A stretch of DNA of 40,720 nt from CAJPNN01 sp041844735 (GCA_041844735.1 JBGZBP010000051.1:1-40720); one strand, 5' to 3'; shown: positions 24,629 through 33,200, counted from the first letter of the stretch. Numbers and translations are program-made. Notes: generated by a model from the letters alone, not told the origin.

Positions 24629-25405
24629 TTAAAGTCTGTTGTTACCGGAAAGCAAATGAATCGTACTTGCTGTGATAAGTTCATAATTTTTATCATAAGA
24701 AACTTTCATTTTCTTTACCTTCTCATCAGACAGCTTTTTAAGTGTTTCCCTGTAGAACGAAGCCTTTTCCTCATTGGATAGATTAGCGGCTTTCTTTCCG
24801 TACTTTCCTTTTTCATTAAATAATTTGTCGGAAAGCTTTTGGGACATTAAATCCATAGCTCTGAACTTATGATATAGATAATCCGTTAGCCCCATTGCTT
24901 TCAGAGCTTCTTGATAACCTTCCTCGCTTCCTATGATTGTTTTCTCTTCTTGGATATTCTCAGCAACATCTAAAAGCTCATTATGAGAAAGCGTAACATC
25001 ATAGTCTTTTGCAATCTCTTCAAGAGCAATAAAGTACTTGATGGCTTTTAAAGCTTCTTTTCTCAGAGCTTTGTCATCTCCCGCCAATTCAGGGTCGTTC
25101 ATCATAGCGATTTTGCTGTAGTATAAAAATTCGTCGAGCGAAACCTTTGTTTTTCCGATAGTAACCGGATAAGGTATGCTTACCAAATTGCCTTTATCGT
25201 CAGTGACTTCGGTTGTTTCAAGTCTCTCCCTGAATCCTGAAACCTCTTTCAGATAAAGCCCTCCGCACATCATTCCCGCAGCCAGTGAAATAATAAGAAT
25301 CACCAGAAGTACTTTCTTCACAGGAAACTTTTTTTTCTCATCGACAGTCCCCGACATGTCTTTTGACTCTAAAATTATTTCTTGTTCTTGTCTTTCATCA
25401 TTCAT
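24629..25405 (-). CDS. Membrane-anchored SurA-N-like (PrsA-related) protein lacking a PPIase domain
   Basis: 258 residues. A cytoplasmic N-terminus (1-28) leads into one membrane span (about 29-52), then an extracellular helical domain (about 75-240). The latter begins with VTIGKTKVSLDEFLYYSKI and continues RKEALKAIKYFIALEEIAKDYDVTLSHNEL, typical of SurA/PrsA/trigger-factor-like N-domains. No rotamase (parvulin) motif follows; the protein ends soon after LKKLSDEKVKKMKV. A chaperone-like role in secreted-protein folding is inferred from the fold only. The start at 25405 has AGAGGGA upstream. It is transcribed from a promoter that overlaps the divergent one for the amidohydrolase. Confidence 0.75.
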   Translation of the reverse strand: MNDERQEQEIILESKDMSGTVDEKKKFPVKKVLLVILIISLAAGMMCGGLYLKEVSGFRERLETTEVTDDKGNLVSIPYPVTIGKTKVSLDEFLYYSKIAMMNDPELAGDDKALRKEALKAIKYFIALEEIAKDYDVTLSHNELLDVAENIQEEKTIIGSEEGYQEALKAMGLTDYLYHKFRAMDLMSQKLSDKLFNEKGKYGKKAANLSNEEKASFYRETLKKLSDEKVKKMKVSYDKNYELITASTIHLLSGNNRL

Positions 25406-25497
25406 TTCAACATCCCTCTATCTCTCGAAATATAAAAAATATGCTTATCTGCGGAATTTCAGTAAAATCGAAAAATACCGAAGAGTAAACTACGTAT

Positions 25498-25526
25498 AGT
25501 ATATATAAAAAATACTTTATTTACAA
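25498..25526 (-). promoter_or_regulatory. Promoter of the SurA-N-like gene
   Basis: On the minus strand, TTGTAA (complement of 25521-25526) and TATACT (complement of 25498-25503) are exactly 17 bp apart. Transcription would start near 25491, giving a leader of about 85 nt. Confidence 0.6.
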
Positions 25527-25549
25527 TACATTATGTGACATAATATAGT
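25520..25549 (+). promoter_or_regulatory. Promoter of the amidohydrolase-cbiG run
   Basis: TTTACA (25520-25525) and TATAGT (25544-25549) are 18 bp apart. The -35 box shares five bases with the -35 of the divergent promoter, so both cannot easily be occupied at once. Confidence 0.55.
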
Positions 25550-25629
25550 AAGTATATGATAAAAAAATAGCTATCAGAAGCAGCTTTCAGGAGACGGCGG
25601 ATGATATAAGGGTGGTACAAAAGGGGATT

Positions 25630-27144
25630 ATGGATACTAAGAAGCAAAAGGCCGATTCGATTTTCAGAAACGGCAGAATATACACATCGGATGCGAAAAA
25701 TAGATGGGCTACGGCTTTTGCTGTTAAGGGCGATAAAATTTTGGCTGTTGCCTGTGATGAGGGAATACGTGAATACATAGGCGAAGATACGCAGGTTACC
25801 GATTTAAGGGGAAAAATAGTGATACCCGGCTTTATAGACATGCATGGTCATCCTGTCAGAACGGTTATGAGAGACTTTGCGTTGTTTTTCTCAAGGCACC
25901 TAAGTGTGAATCAGATGGTTGAATCAATAAAGAAATTTATAAAGGATAATGCTCATCTGACGAAATATATCGGGGTAGGATATCATGAAAACAGGTTCAC
26001 GGACATAGCCGATATCAGAGGATTTTTGGATGAAATAGAAGCTGAAAGACCTTTGGTACTGCTGAGCAATGCAGGCTCCGAACTTTTGATGAACAGCAAG
26101 GCCGTTGAGAGGTCAGGCATAGATAACATGGTAATAGGGCATATTCCGAAAGTGGAGGCTGTTTTAAAAGACGAGCTGGGACGTTCCACGGGCAGAGTGA
26201 TGGGAATGGACAGTGTACAGGAGGTTCTCGGAAATCTTAAGATTTTTGAATTGGAAGAAGTGGCAGACAGGATCGAGTCACTGGACGAAGAATATTTCAG
26301 AAGAGGATTTACGGGGGTTTATGATTGCGGATCATATGAATATGTCGATTATACATATTTCATGGCAATCAAAAGATACTGGGCTGCCAAGGAACTGAGG
26401 CATAGATTCTTCGGCACGGTACTTGTTACGACACTGAAGGGAGCAAAACTGGCAAACAGAAAGCTTACACACAAGCGTACGATGGCAAATGAACTTGAAG
26501 CAAACGTCGGGATAAACGCACTTAGAATTAAATATGACATAGTAGGAGCAGAGAAAGATCTCACTCGGGAGGCTGTCCGGATATTATGCATCGAGGCGGC
26601 AAATAAGGGATTTAATGTGCAGTTTGATACAGTAAGCAGGGAATCTACAGAAGAACTGGTGAGACTTATAAGGGATATTCGGACAGTAGGCTTTAATAAG
26701 ATAAGATTTTCTCTTTCATCGGGAGAGATAACAGATAAAGAGCAGATAAAGGCTATTTCGGAAAATCAAATTATAGTAAACTCCAGCCTGCTTTGGAACA
26801 AATCCGACATCAAGGGAGAAATAGATACATTGAAAGAGATGAAAGCGGAAGGCGTTACTTTGACTTTCGGGTTGGATTTGGGAGCATATGATGATAAAGA
26901 AAAGAATGATGTGAGGGCATGCTTTGAGGAGCTGGGCTTTACAGCATATGATATAGTGGATGCATTTACAGTCAATGCAGCAAGGCAATTAAACATGGAA
27001 GACAGGATAGGAAGTATTTCAGCAGGGAAAATAGCAGACTTTGTTATGCTGGATGATGATATATTTGAGAAAGACGCATTTGATGTAACAGAGGTAAAAG
27101 CCGGAAAGGTGTTTGTGAGCGGAAAATGCGTTTACAGCATTTAG
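25630..27144 (+). CDS. YtcJ-like metal-dependent amidohydrolase
   Basis: 504 residues from ATG 25630, behind AAAAGGGG; a GTG at 25612 is possible. The protein opens with the small beta domain (ADSIFRNGRIYTSDAKNRWA). Metal site 1 follows in IVIPGFIDMHGHPVRT (HxH). The end has FTVNAARQLNMEDRIGSISA and GKIADFVMLDDDIFE, the closing pattern of the amidohydrolase_3 family. Such enzymes hydrolyse amide or ester bonds of small molecules; the substrate is not predictable. It is followed 24 bp later by cbiG, suggesting one transcript, though no link to cobalamin chemistry is evident. Only one clear His pair was recognised, so catalytic competence is unverified. Confidence 0.85.
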   Translation: MDTKKQKADSIFRNGRIYTSDAKNRWATAFAVKGDKILAVACDEGIREYIGEDTQVTDLRGKIVIPGFIDMHGHPVRTVMRDFALFFSRHLSVNQMVESIKKFIKDNAHLTKYIGVGYHENRFTDIADIRGFLDEIEAERPLVLLSNAGSELLMNSKAVERSGIDNMVIGHIPKVEAVLKDELGRSTGRVMGMDSVQEVLGNLKIFELEEVADRIESLDEEYFRRGFTGVYDCGSYEYVDYTYFMAIKRYWAAKELRHRFFGTVLVTTLKGAKLANRKLTHKRTMANELEANVGINALRIKYDIVGAEKDLTREAVRILCIEAANKGFNVQFDTVSRESTEELVRLIRDIRTVGFNKIRFSLSSGEITDKEQIKAISENQIIVNSSLLWNKSDIKGEIDTLKEMKAEGVTLTFGLDLGAYDDKEKNDVRACFEELGFTAYDIVDAFTVNAARQLNMEDRIGSISAGKIADFVMLDDDIFEKDAFDVTEVKAGKVFVSGKCVYSI

Positions 27145-27168
27145 ATTTATTGTTTTAAGGAGGGAAAC

Positions 27169-28230
27169 ATGAAAATAGGATTGATAGCATTTACCAAAGA
27201 CGGAGCAGAGTTATGTTTCAAGGTTAAAGTTATTTTAGAAGGAAGCGGATACAGTTGCAGTGCATATGCAAACGGAAGGGCTGTGGATGCGGGACTTTTG
27301 GATCCTCTGGAAACAAGTTTAACACTGTGGGCGGAAAGAGCCCTTTTCACTTATGACGTGATTATTTTTATCGGCACTACCGGAATAGCAGTTAGAGCTA
27401 TTGCACCATACTTGAGGACGAAGACGACGGATCCGGCGGTCATTGTTATAGATGAATCTGCACATTATGTTATACCTATTATAGTCGGACATATAAGCGG
27501 TGCCAACAGGCTGGCAATGGAAATTGCCGAAAGACTTTCTTCGTCGGCTATAATTACTACACCGGGCAACTTTACAGGCAGATTTTCCGTTGATACGTGG
27601 GCAGTGGAGAACAACCTGTACATATGTAATAAAGATAAGATTAAGGATGTAAACGGCAGCTACATGGACGGTGAGCATATAGGAATAGCAGGAGATTTCC
27701 CTGTATCGGGGAAGGTGCCTGTCGGGGTGATACCGTGTTCCAAGGAAAGTATGGAGAACGGACACGAGGTGCCGGCAGTTGGAGTATATGTCAGCCTGTC
27801 AGGTGAGGAAAGACCGTTTGAAAAGACTTTGGCAATGATTCCAAGGATAGTCACTGTAGGTATTGATTGTGACCCGATGGAGGAATTTGAAAACATAAAG
27901 CAATCGGTGGAATTTGCACTGGACGAATATAATATTTCCAGAAAGGCCATTAAAAGAATAAGTTCAATAGATAAAAACCGCAAAGCTCCGGGGATTTTGA
28001 ATCTTTGTAAGGAATACAAGGTGAGGTACGGGTGTTTCGGAGAGAGCGAACTGGAAAGTGTGAGTCAACAGAGCAGCCTTTATAAAAATGCTCCGGTCAA
28101 GATTACAGGCGTTGCGGAGAGAGCTGCTTTTTTGGGATCCGTAAGGGGAGAAATCCTTATGAGGGAAAGAGAAATTAACGGTATCAAGGTAGCAATTGCA
28201 ATTGCAGATTGGAATATTATATTTGACTAA
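27169..28230 (+). CDS. cbiG: Cobalt-precorrin-5A hydrolase CbiG
   Basis: 353 residues. The N-terminal region (about 1-190) shows DVIIFIGTTGIAVRAIAPYL, DPAVIVIDESAHYVIPI and GHISGANRLAMEIAERL. The C-terminal domain (about 225-353) shows RISSIDKNRKAPGILNL, VAERAAFLGS and KVAIAIAD. Both are typical of CbiG, which opens the lactone ring and releases a two-carbon fragment in anaerobic cobalamin synthesis. The usual GIGC motif reads GIDC here. AAGGAGGG precedes ATG 27169. No other cobalamin gene and no B12 riboswitch is visible nearby (only 24 bp upstream), so it is isolated from its pathway within this window. Confidence 0.9.
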   Translation: MKIGLIAFTKDGAELCFKVKVILEGSGYSCSAYANGRAVDAGLLDPLETSLTLWAERALFTYDVIIFIGTTGIAVRAIAPYLRTKTTDPAVIVIDESAHYVIPIIVGHISGANRLAMEIAERLSSSAIITTPGNFTGRFSVDTWAVENNLYICNKDKIKDVNGSYMDGEHIGIAGDFPVSGKVPVGVIPCSKESMENGHEVPAVGVYVSLSGEERPFEKTLAMIPRIVTVGIDCDPMEEFENIKQSVEFALDEYNISRKAIKRISSIDKNRKAPGILNLCKEYKVRYGCFGESELESVSQQSSLYKNAPVKITGVAERAAFLGSVRGEILMREREINGIKVAIAIADWNIIFD

Positions 28231-28289
28231 AAGGCGATATAGGGGTAAAATATTTTTGATAAAATTATAGAGGTAATGAGGATAAGAAC

Positions 28290-28697
28290 ATGAAAAAAAC
28301 AATTAGGTTGCTGTGCCTTATTTTGGCTATGTCAATGGTTGCAGGGGGCTTGTTGACAGCGTGTGGCAGCAAAGATGAAAAAAAACCGGAAGATACAGGT
28401 AAGAAGGTGGTATTGATAAACAATACTGCAAGGGATATCGACGGAGTGATTTATTTCAAAGAAAAGCCGGATTCAAAATGGAAAAAGGTAAAGTCGAAGT
28501 CCAAGGTTTGGGTAGATGGAGGAGAAATCACACTCACTCTGAAAGGAGAAGTTCCCAAATCGGAGGAAGGATGGTCACTTAAATTAAAGTATCTTGATAC
28601 CGGAGAGACGGATGTTTGGACAGGGGTGCCTGTAGGTGAAAGTAAAGCTATATCAATAAAACCGGACTCGGTGATTTATCCTAAAGAAATTAAATAG
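28290..28697 (+). CDS. Small lipoprotein, unknown function
   Basis: 135 residues. A signal peptide with lipobox LLTAC (Cys about 25) predicts a lipid-anchored, extracellular protein. The mature part after a charged linker (GSKDEKKPEDTGKK) is beta-rich: VVLINNTARDIDGVIYF, GGEITLTLKGEV and WSLKLKYLDTGETDVWTGV. I do not recognise the family. It begins 59 bp after cbiG on the same strand and may share its transcript. A small inverted repeat, TTGCAGT/ACTGCAA (28700-28717), follows the stop without a T-run. Confidence 0.85.
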   Translation: MKKTIRLLCLILAMSMVAGGLLTACGSKDEKKPEDTGKKVVLINNTARDIDGVIYFKEKPDSKWKKVKSKSKVWVDGGEITLTLKGEVPKSEEGWSLKLKYLDTGETDVWTGVPVGESKAISIKPDSVIYPKEIK

Positions 28698-28758
28698 GGT
28701 TGCAGTTAAGACTGCAAATCGGAATCATGAAATATACCAAGATGTGGATATTCAGAGA

Positions 28759-29400
28759 TTATAGGTTTTTTAAGAATAACATAACGATGTTATTTTCGTA
28801 GAGAATTTTAATGATTTTGGACTGTTGGATCAAGTCGGAAAGAAGGGGCTGATTTAACAGTCCATTTATTGGTATTAAAACAGCAAGACCTATGAATACC
28901 AGTATTACACCATTAATGCTGCCTGTCAAAAGCCCGAAAAATCCGTCGATACCGGCAAATATACCGAAGCCTCTCTTTTTAGAAAAAATTGAGAGAATTA
29001 CATTCAGGATTATTTTGATAATAAAAAGTATTACTAATAATATCAAGAGATGATATAAAATATCGGCAGTTTTCTTAAGCATGAGCTCAATGGCATTATC
29101 TTCAGCATACCTAAGATTCTTAATAAGAGGTTCTCTTAATGCCGCAGGGATATATGTGGAATAGTCCGAAATGTTTTCGGACGGATTGTCAGAAAACATT
29201 TCTTTCAGGTGTTTGAATATGGTATCATATAAAGAAGTGTGTTTGTTTACCAGTTTTATGACAACCGGTTTAAGAAAAAATGCTGAAACAAGGGAAATAA
29301 TCCAGCCAAAGGTACGCAAAAAGGTGTATAGAAATCCATTTCTGAAACCTTGAAACATAGCTAGAAGAATTATTGAAAAAGCTATAATGTCCAGTACCAT
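28759..29400 (-). CDS. CvpA-family membrane protein
   Basis: 213 residues from the ATG ending at 29400 (minus), which has AAAGGGAGG upstream; a TTG 21 bp earlier is weaker. It starts MVLDIIAFSIILLAMFQGFR and NGFLYTFLRTFGWIISL, the CvpA opening. Further spans lie at about 115-140 and near GIFAGIDGFFGLLTGSINGV. In E. coli CvpA is needed for colicin V export and affects envelope tolerance. In Firmicutes the role is unclear. It is downstream of tRNA-Arg on the same strand and could be read through from that promoter. Confidence 0.85.
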   Translation of the reverse strand: MVLDIIAFSIILLAMFQGFRNGFLYTFLRTFGWIISLVSAFFLKPVVIKLVNKHTSLYDTIFKHLKEMFSDNPSENISDYSTYIPAALREPLIKNLRYAEDNAIELMLKKTADILYHLLILLVILFIIKIILNVILSIFSKKRGFGIFAGIDGFFGLLTGSINGVILVFIGLAVLIPINGLLNQPLLSDLIQQSKIIKILYENNIVMLFLKNL

Positions 29401-29439
29401 ATAGAGGAGCCTCCCTTTCAATTATTTCAGATAAAAAAA

Positions 29440-29516
29440 TGGTGCCCTTGAGAGGAGTCGAACCTCCGCTAACATGCTTTAGGAGAGCATTGCTCTATCC
29501 ACTGAGCTACAAGGGC
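29440..29516 (-). tRNA. tRNA-Arg (anticodon CCT)
   Basis: On the minus strand the acceptor stem GCCCTTG (29516-29510) pairs with CAAGGGC (29450-29444). The D-arm reads TAGCTCAGTGGATAGAGC. The anticodon stem ATGCT/AGCAT encloses the loop CTCCTAA, giving anticodon CCT for AGG codons. The T-arm contains GGTTCGACT. CCA is encoded (29442-29440) and is followed by a seven-T run. Confidence 0.95.
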
Positions 29517-29530
29517 ATACAACAATAAAT

Positions 29531-29560
29531 ATAATAACATAAATACATGAGGATATTCAA
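29531..29560 (-). promoter_or_regulatory. Promoter of tRNA-Arg
   Basis: On the minus strand, TTGAAT (complement of 29555-29560) and TATTAT (complement of 29531-29536) are 18 bp apart. Transcription would start about 8 bp before the tRNA. Confidence 0.6.
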
Positions 29561-29581
29561 GCGAAAAAAGGACGGTTTTAC

Positions 29582-30730
29582 ATGTTAAATAATTTATCAA
29601 GACCTGCATGGATGGAATTGAATTTATCCAACCTGGCACACAATTTCAGAGAAGTCAGAAGAATAGTAGGAGACAGGGCAATCATATGCTCAGTCAAGGC
29701 GGATGCTTATGGACATGGAGCAGCGGAAGTATCTAAAGTTCTTGAAAATGAGGGGGCGGATGCGCTAGGAGTCGCTACGGTAAGGGAAGCCGCAATTTTA
29801 AGAGAAGGTGGCATAAAGCTGCCGATTGTATGTTTCAGCCTTATACCGGACAATCTCATGGAATATGTGTTTGAATATGACATAGTACCTGTGATTTCAA
29901 GTGTAGAAAGTGCAAAGGCAATAAACGATATATCGAAAAATAAATATAATGACAGGGTTGTAAGTGTAATGGCGGCGATTGATACGGGAATGGGCAGAAT
30001 CGGATTTTTACCGGGAGATGAAGCGGTAGATAGCCTAAAAACGATATACAATCTCAGCAATGTCAGGCTTAAGGGGCTATTCAGTCATTTTGCATGTTCG
30101 GATGATGTTAACAAGGAATACTCCCTGGAACAACTTGATAAATTCAACAAATTCGCTGACAGGCTTGAAAGTGAGGGCATGGCAGTTTCATCTAAAGTGA
30201 TTGCAAACAGCGGAGCGTGTGTAGCGATGCCCGAAGCGTGGCTGGACGGAGTGAGGCCGGGAATTTTACTTTACGGATATCTGCCGTCAAACGATTCCGA
30301 GTTTGAACGTGCAGTTAATGACAAAATAAAATTAAAACAAGTAATGTCCATAAAGGCGAAGATAGCACATGTAAAGAAGGTGCCGAAAGGAACCAAAATA
30401 AGCTACGGATCAACTTTTGTAACAGACAAAGAATCGGTGATAGCAACAGTGCCGGTAGGATATGCAGACGGATACCTGAGATGTTTTTCAAATAATGCCG
30501 AGGTAATAATCAACCATAAGAAAGCAAGGGTTGTGGGACGAGTTTGCATGGATCAGTTCATGGTAGATGTGACGGACATTGATGATGTTAAAATAGGGGA
30601 TATGGTAATACTCATGGGATCTGACGGAGACATGAATATAGATGCTGTTGAACTGGCAGAAAGAGCAGGCACCATATCGTATGAAATAATTTGCGGATTC
30701 GGTAACCGTCTCGAAAAAATCTATACTTAG
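29582..30730 (+). CDS. alr: Alanine racemase
   Basis: 382 residues, normal length. The PLP-binding lysine is Lys39 in ICSVKADAYGHGA. The second catalytic base, Tyr, is in KISYGSTFV, and VGRVCMDQFMVDVTDI is the conserved C-terminal motif. It converts L- to D-alanine for peptidoglycan. Its partner D-Ala-D-Ala ligase lies about 3.2 kb downstream on the same strand. AAGGACGG precedes ATG 29582. It diverges from tRNA-Arg. Confidence 0.97.
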   Translation: MLNNLSRPAWMELNLSNLAHNFREVRRIVGDRAIICSVKADAYGHGAAEVSKVLENEGADALGVATVREAAILREGGIKLPIVCFSLIPDNLMEYVFEYDIVPVISSVESAKAINDISKNKYNDRVVSVMAAIDTGMGRIGFLPGDEAVDSLKTIYNLSNVRLKGLFSHFACSDDVNKEYSLEQLDKFNKFADRLESEGMAVSSKVIANSGACVAMPEAWLDGVRPGILLYGYLPSNDSEFERAVNDKIKLKQVMSIKAKIAHVKKVPKGTKISYGSTFVTDKESVIATVPVGYADGYLRCFSNNAEVIINHKKARVVGRVCMDQFMVDVTDIDDVKIGDMVILMGSDGDMNIDAVELAERAGTISYEIICGFGNRLEKIYT

Positions 30731-30744
30731 GCAAATTAAAAAAA

Positions 30745-30773
30745 TTGTAAAAACCCATCAAATATGTTAAACT
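30745..30773 (+). promoter_or_regulatory. Promoter of tadA and following genes
   Basis: TTGTAA (30745-30750) and TAAACT (30768-30773) are 17 bp apart, with an extended -10 TG one base before. It lies just after the alr stop. Confidence 0.55.
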
Positions 30774-30815
30774 CACATAGTGTGTTATTGAGATTTACCG
30801 ACTATGGTGATAGCG

Positions 30816-31298
30816 ATGGAAAAAGAATTTTTTATGAAAGAGGCTCTTGACGAGGCGAAAAAAGCTATGGCACAGGAGGAAGTGCCGGTGGGAGCCGTTA
30901 TAGTATATGAAAATCGTGTGATAGCCAGAGGACATAACGGTGTCGAAACTATGCAAAATCCGTTAAAACATGCGGAAATTATGGCAATCAACGAAGCTTG
31001 TAAAAACCTGAAAACGAAGAATTTGAAGGGATGCACTATGTATGTCACGGTAGAACCTTGCAATATGTGCGGAGGGGCAATAGTGCTATCCAGGATTTCC
31101 AAATTGGTTTACGCTGCGAAAGATCCGAAAGCAGGGGCGTGCGGATCGTTATACAATATCGTTCAAGATGAAAGACTTAATCATTTCGTTGAAGTGGAGA
31201 GCGGAATTTTGGAGTCGGAAAGCAGAAAAATCATACAGGATTTTTTTAAAGAACTTAGAAGACGAGGTAGGAGGAACTATAAAGATGAAGAAGATTAA
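30816..31298 (+). CDS. tadA: tRNA-specific adenosine deaminase
   Basis: 160 residues from ATG 30816, with GGTG at good spacing; ATG 30804 is in frame but lacks a site. The zinc and catalytic motifs are LKHAEIMAINEA (HAE) and VEPCNMCGGAIVLSRI (PCxxC), and ARGHNGVETMQNPLKHAE and DPKAGACGS are typical of TadA. It makes inosine-34 in tRNA-Arg(ACG). The last 14 bp overlap the next gene. Confidence 0.95.
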   Translation: MEKEFFMKEALDEAKKAMAQEEVPVGAVIVYENRVIARGHNGVETMQNPLKHAEIMAINEACKNLKTKNLKGCTMYVTVEPCNMCGGAIVLSRISKLVYAAKDPKAGACGSLYNIVQDERLNHFVEVESGILESESRKIIQDFFKELRRRGRRNYKDEED

Positions 31299-32163
31299 GA
31301 CCATAATATGTACACTTATATTGACGATGATTGTATCTACGATGATTGTATCGGCAGGAGGCACATCTGCAGACGAGTTCAGCTTAAAGAGCAGTTATCC
31401 GGAGAACGGACAGCATGATTTTCAGCCTGTAAATGTGGCAATAAAGCTGACTTTCAATAAGAACGTTATAAGCGAAGAAGCCCAGAAAGCCAATAAGGGA
31501 AAAATCAAGTTGGTGGACAAAAAGGGGAAGAGCATCAGTGTGATGCAGATTTGCAGTAAGAAGTACCCGAATGAGATTTGGGTATATGCAAAGAAGGACC
31601 TTAAATCAAAGAAAGAATACAAGGTTATCATTTCAAAAGATTTGGTGGCAAGTGACGGAGATAAACTTGGAAAGAAAGAAACAATCGGATTCGGTATCAT
31701 GGATATGGAAAAAAGCACATCGGTCTACATGATTATGATGATCGTTATGGTTCTGTTCATGGTAGTATTCAGTTCGTGGGAGACTAAAAGAAAAATAAAA
31801 AAAGAGGCGGAAGAAGCCGGGAAAACGGGAAAGGTGAATCCGTACAAAGTAGCAAAGGCTACAGGAAAATCTGTAGAAGCGATAGTATCCGAGGACAAAC
31901 AGCAAAAGCAGAAACAGGGCGAGAAACAGAGCAAGCAGAAGCAGAAGCACGAGCAGAAGAAAGCTCAGGATAAAGCTGCCAAGGCAAAGAAGTATGAAGA
32001 AGAGAAGAGACGTGCAGAGCAGATAAAAAGACAGAACGAGATAGAACTTGAAAACAAGAAGAATGCAAAAAAGAGAAGATATCAGGAAGAAAAGAAGGAG
32101 AGAGTTTATATTTCAGAACCTAAGAAAGTTGGAAAACCTCGTAAGGTAAAATACAAAAGGTAA
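31285..32163 (+). CDS. Secreted/membrane protein with SbsA-like Ig domain and basic cytoplasmic tail
   Basis: 292 residues from ATG 31285 behind GGAGGA; the open frame extends back into tadA. A signal peptide (about 1-26) is followed by one Ig-like (Big_5/SbsA) domain with LKSSYPENGQHDFQPVNVAI and KLTFNKNVISEEA (about 30-145). Next come one membrane span (MIMMIVMVLFMVVF, about 152-170) and about 120 residues extremely rich in Lys, Gln, Glu and Arg. The tail would be cytoplasmic and probably helical or disordered. Such domains occur in surface proteins, but this topology, with one exported Ig domain and a long charged internal tail, is not one I can name. Nucleic-acid or polymer binding by the tail is possible. 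Confidence 0.8.
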   Translation: MKKIKTIICTLILTMIVSTMIVSAGGTSADEFSLKSSYPENGQHDFQPVNVAIKLTFNKNVISEEAQKANKGKIKLVDKKGKSISVMQICSKKYPNEIWVYAKKDLKSKKEYKVIISKDLVASDGDKLGKKETIGFGIMDMEKSTSVYMIMMIVMVLFMVVFSSWETKRKIKKEAEEAGKTGKVNPYKVAKATGKSVEAIVSEDKQQKQKQGEKQSKQKQKHEQKKAQDKAAKAKKYEEEKRRAEQIKRQNEIELENKKNAKKRRYQEEKKERVYISEPKKVGKPRKVKYKR

Positions 32164-32169
32164 AAGACA

Positions 32170-33126
32170 ATGGTAGATTTAAAGCATAGCGACAGGATAG
32201 ACAAAAAAAAGAAATGCGTAGAGCTTGTCAGTAATGCGAAAATCAACCTGGCACTGGATGTCCTTGGAAAGTACGAAGACGGATATCATGAGGTGAGAAT
32301 GGTGATGCAGCTGTTGGAACTCCATGACAAGGTAGGAGTGGGCATCATATACGACGGAAAGCCGGGGATAAGCATTTCCGGAAACAAGCCGTATTTGCCC
32401 AAGGACAGCAGAAATTTAGCATATAAAGCAGCGATGCTTATGTTGGATTTATTTCCGGAGCATAAAGATGACAGTATTCGTATAGGAATCAAAAAAAACA
32501 TTCCTGTGGCAGCAGGTTTGGCGGGCGGCAGCGGAAATGCAGCAGCTGTCATATTGGCGTTGAACCATTTATGGGACACGAAAATGTCACTTGCAGATAT
32601 GATTGAGGTATCGAAACCGCTTGGATCGGATGTTCCGTTTTTGGTTATGGGCACGGCAGCCACAAACCCGTGTCTGGGACTAAGTGAGGAAAAACTGGCG
32701 GCGACATGTTGCGAGGCTGTAGGCAAGGGAGACGAGATAAGGCCGCTACCGAGGTTTTGCAGTTATGTTGTGCTGTCAAAGCCGGCGATATGTGTATCGA
32801 CACCGAATGTATATAAAGCACTTAAAATAGACGAGATAGAAGAACATCCCGACATAGATGAACTTATAGAGGGACTGATTGAAAAAAATCATTTTAAAAT
32901 TAATAAAAATATGGCTAATGCTCTTGAAAATGTGACATTAAAGGAGTATTCTGTAGTAAAGTATACAAAGAACAAGATGAAAAATTTGTCATACGGTATG
33001 CCGGTGTTGATGAGCGGATCGGGACCTACAATTTACGGGATTTATAATAATAAACACAAGGCGGAAAAAGTGATGGCTTATATGAAAGAGCTGAACGACG
33101 AGACTTATTTTACCAAGACATTGTGA
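32170..33126 (+). CDS. ispE: 4-diphosphocytidyl-2-C-methyl-D-erythritol kinase
   Basis: 318 residues, slightly longer than the usual 280-300 because of an N-terminal extension. GHMP-kinase motifs: AKINLALDVLGKYEDGYHEV, the ATP loop PVAAGLAGGSGNAAAV and LMSGSGPTIYGIY. It phosphorylates CDP-methylerythritol in the non-mevalonate isoprenoid pathway, which feeds the undecaprenyl carrier for wall synthesis. It starts 6 bp after the preceding gene, so probably one operon from the tadA promoter. Confidence 0.95.
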   Translation: MVDLKHSDRIDKKKKCVELVSNAKINLALDVLGKYEDGYHEVRMVMQLLELHDKVGVGIIYDGKPGISISGNKPYLPKDSRNLAYKAAMLMLDLFPEHKDDSIRIGIKKNIPVAAGLAGGSGNAAAVILALNHLWDTKMSLADMIEVSKPLGSDVPFLVMGTAATNPCLGLSEEKLAATCCEAVGKGDEIRPLPRFCSYVVLSKPAICVSTPNVYKALKIDEIEEHPDIDELIEGLIEKNHFKINKNMANALENVTLKEYSVVKYTKNKMKNLSYGMPVLMSGSGPTIYGIYNNKHKAEKVMAYMKELNDETYFTKTL

Positions 33127-33200
33127 TGTCGGGTAACCACATTAATCAGGGTGTTTTAAGGGTGTTAGACAATTAAAATTTTATGATGGAGGGTAGTAGC

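Noticed and set aside
28775..28794. Inverted repeat AATAACA/TGTTATT as a terminator for the lipoprotein gene
   Set aside because: The hairpin is small, A-T-only in most pairs, lies within the cvpA coding end and has only a short T stretch.
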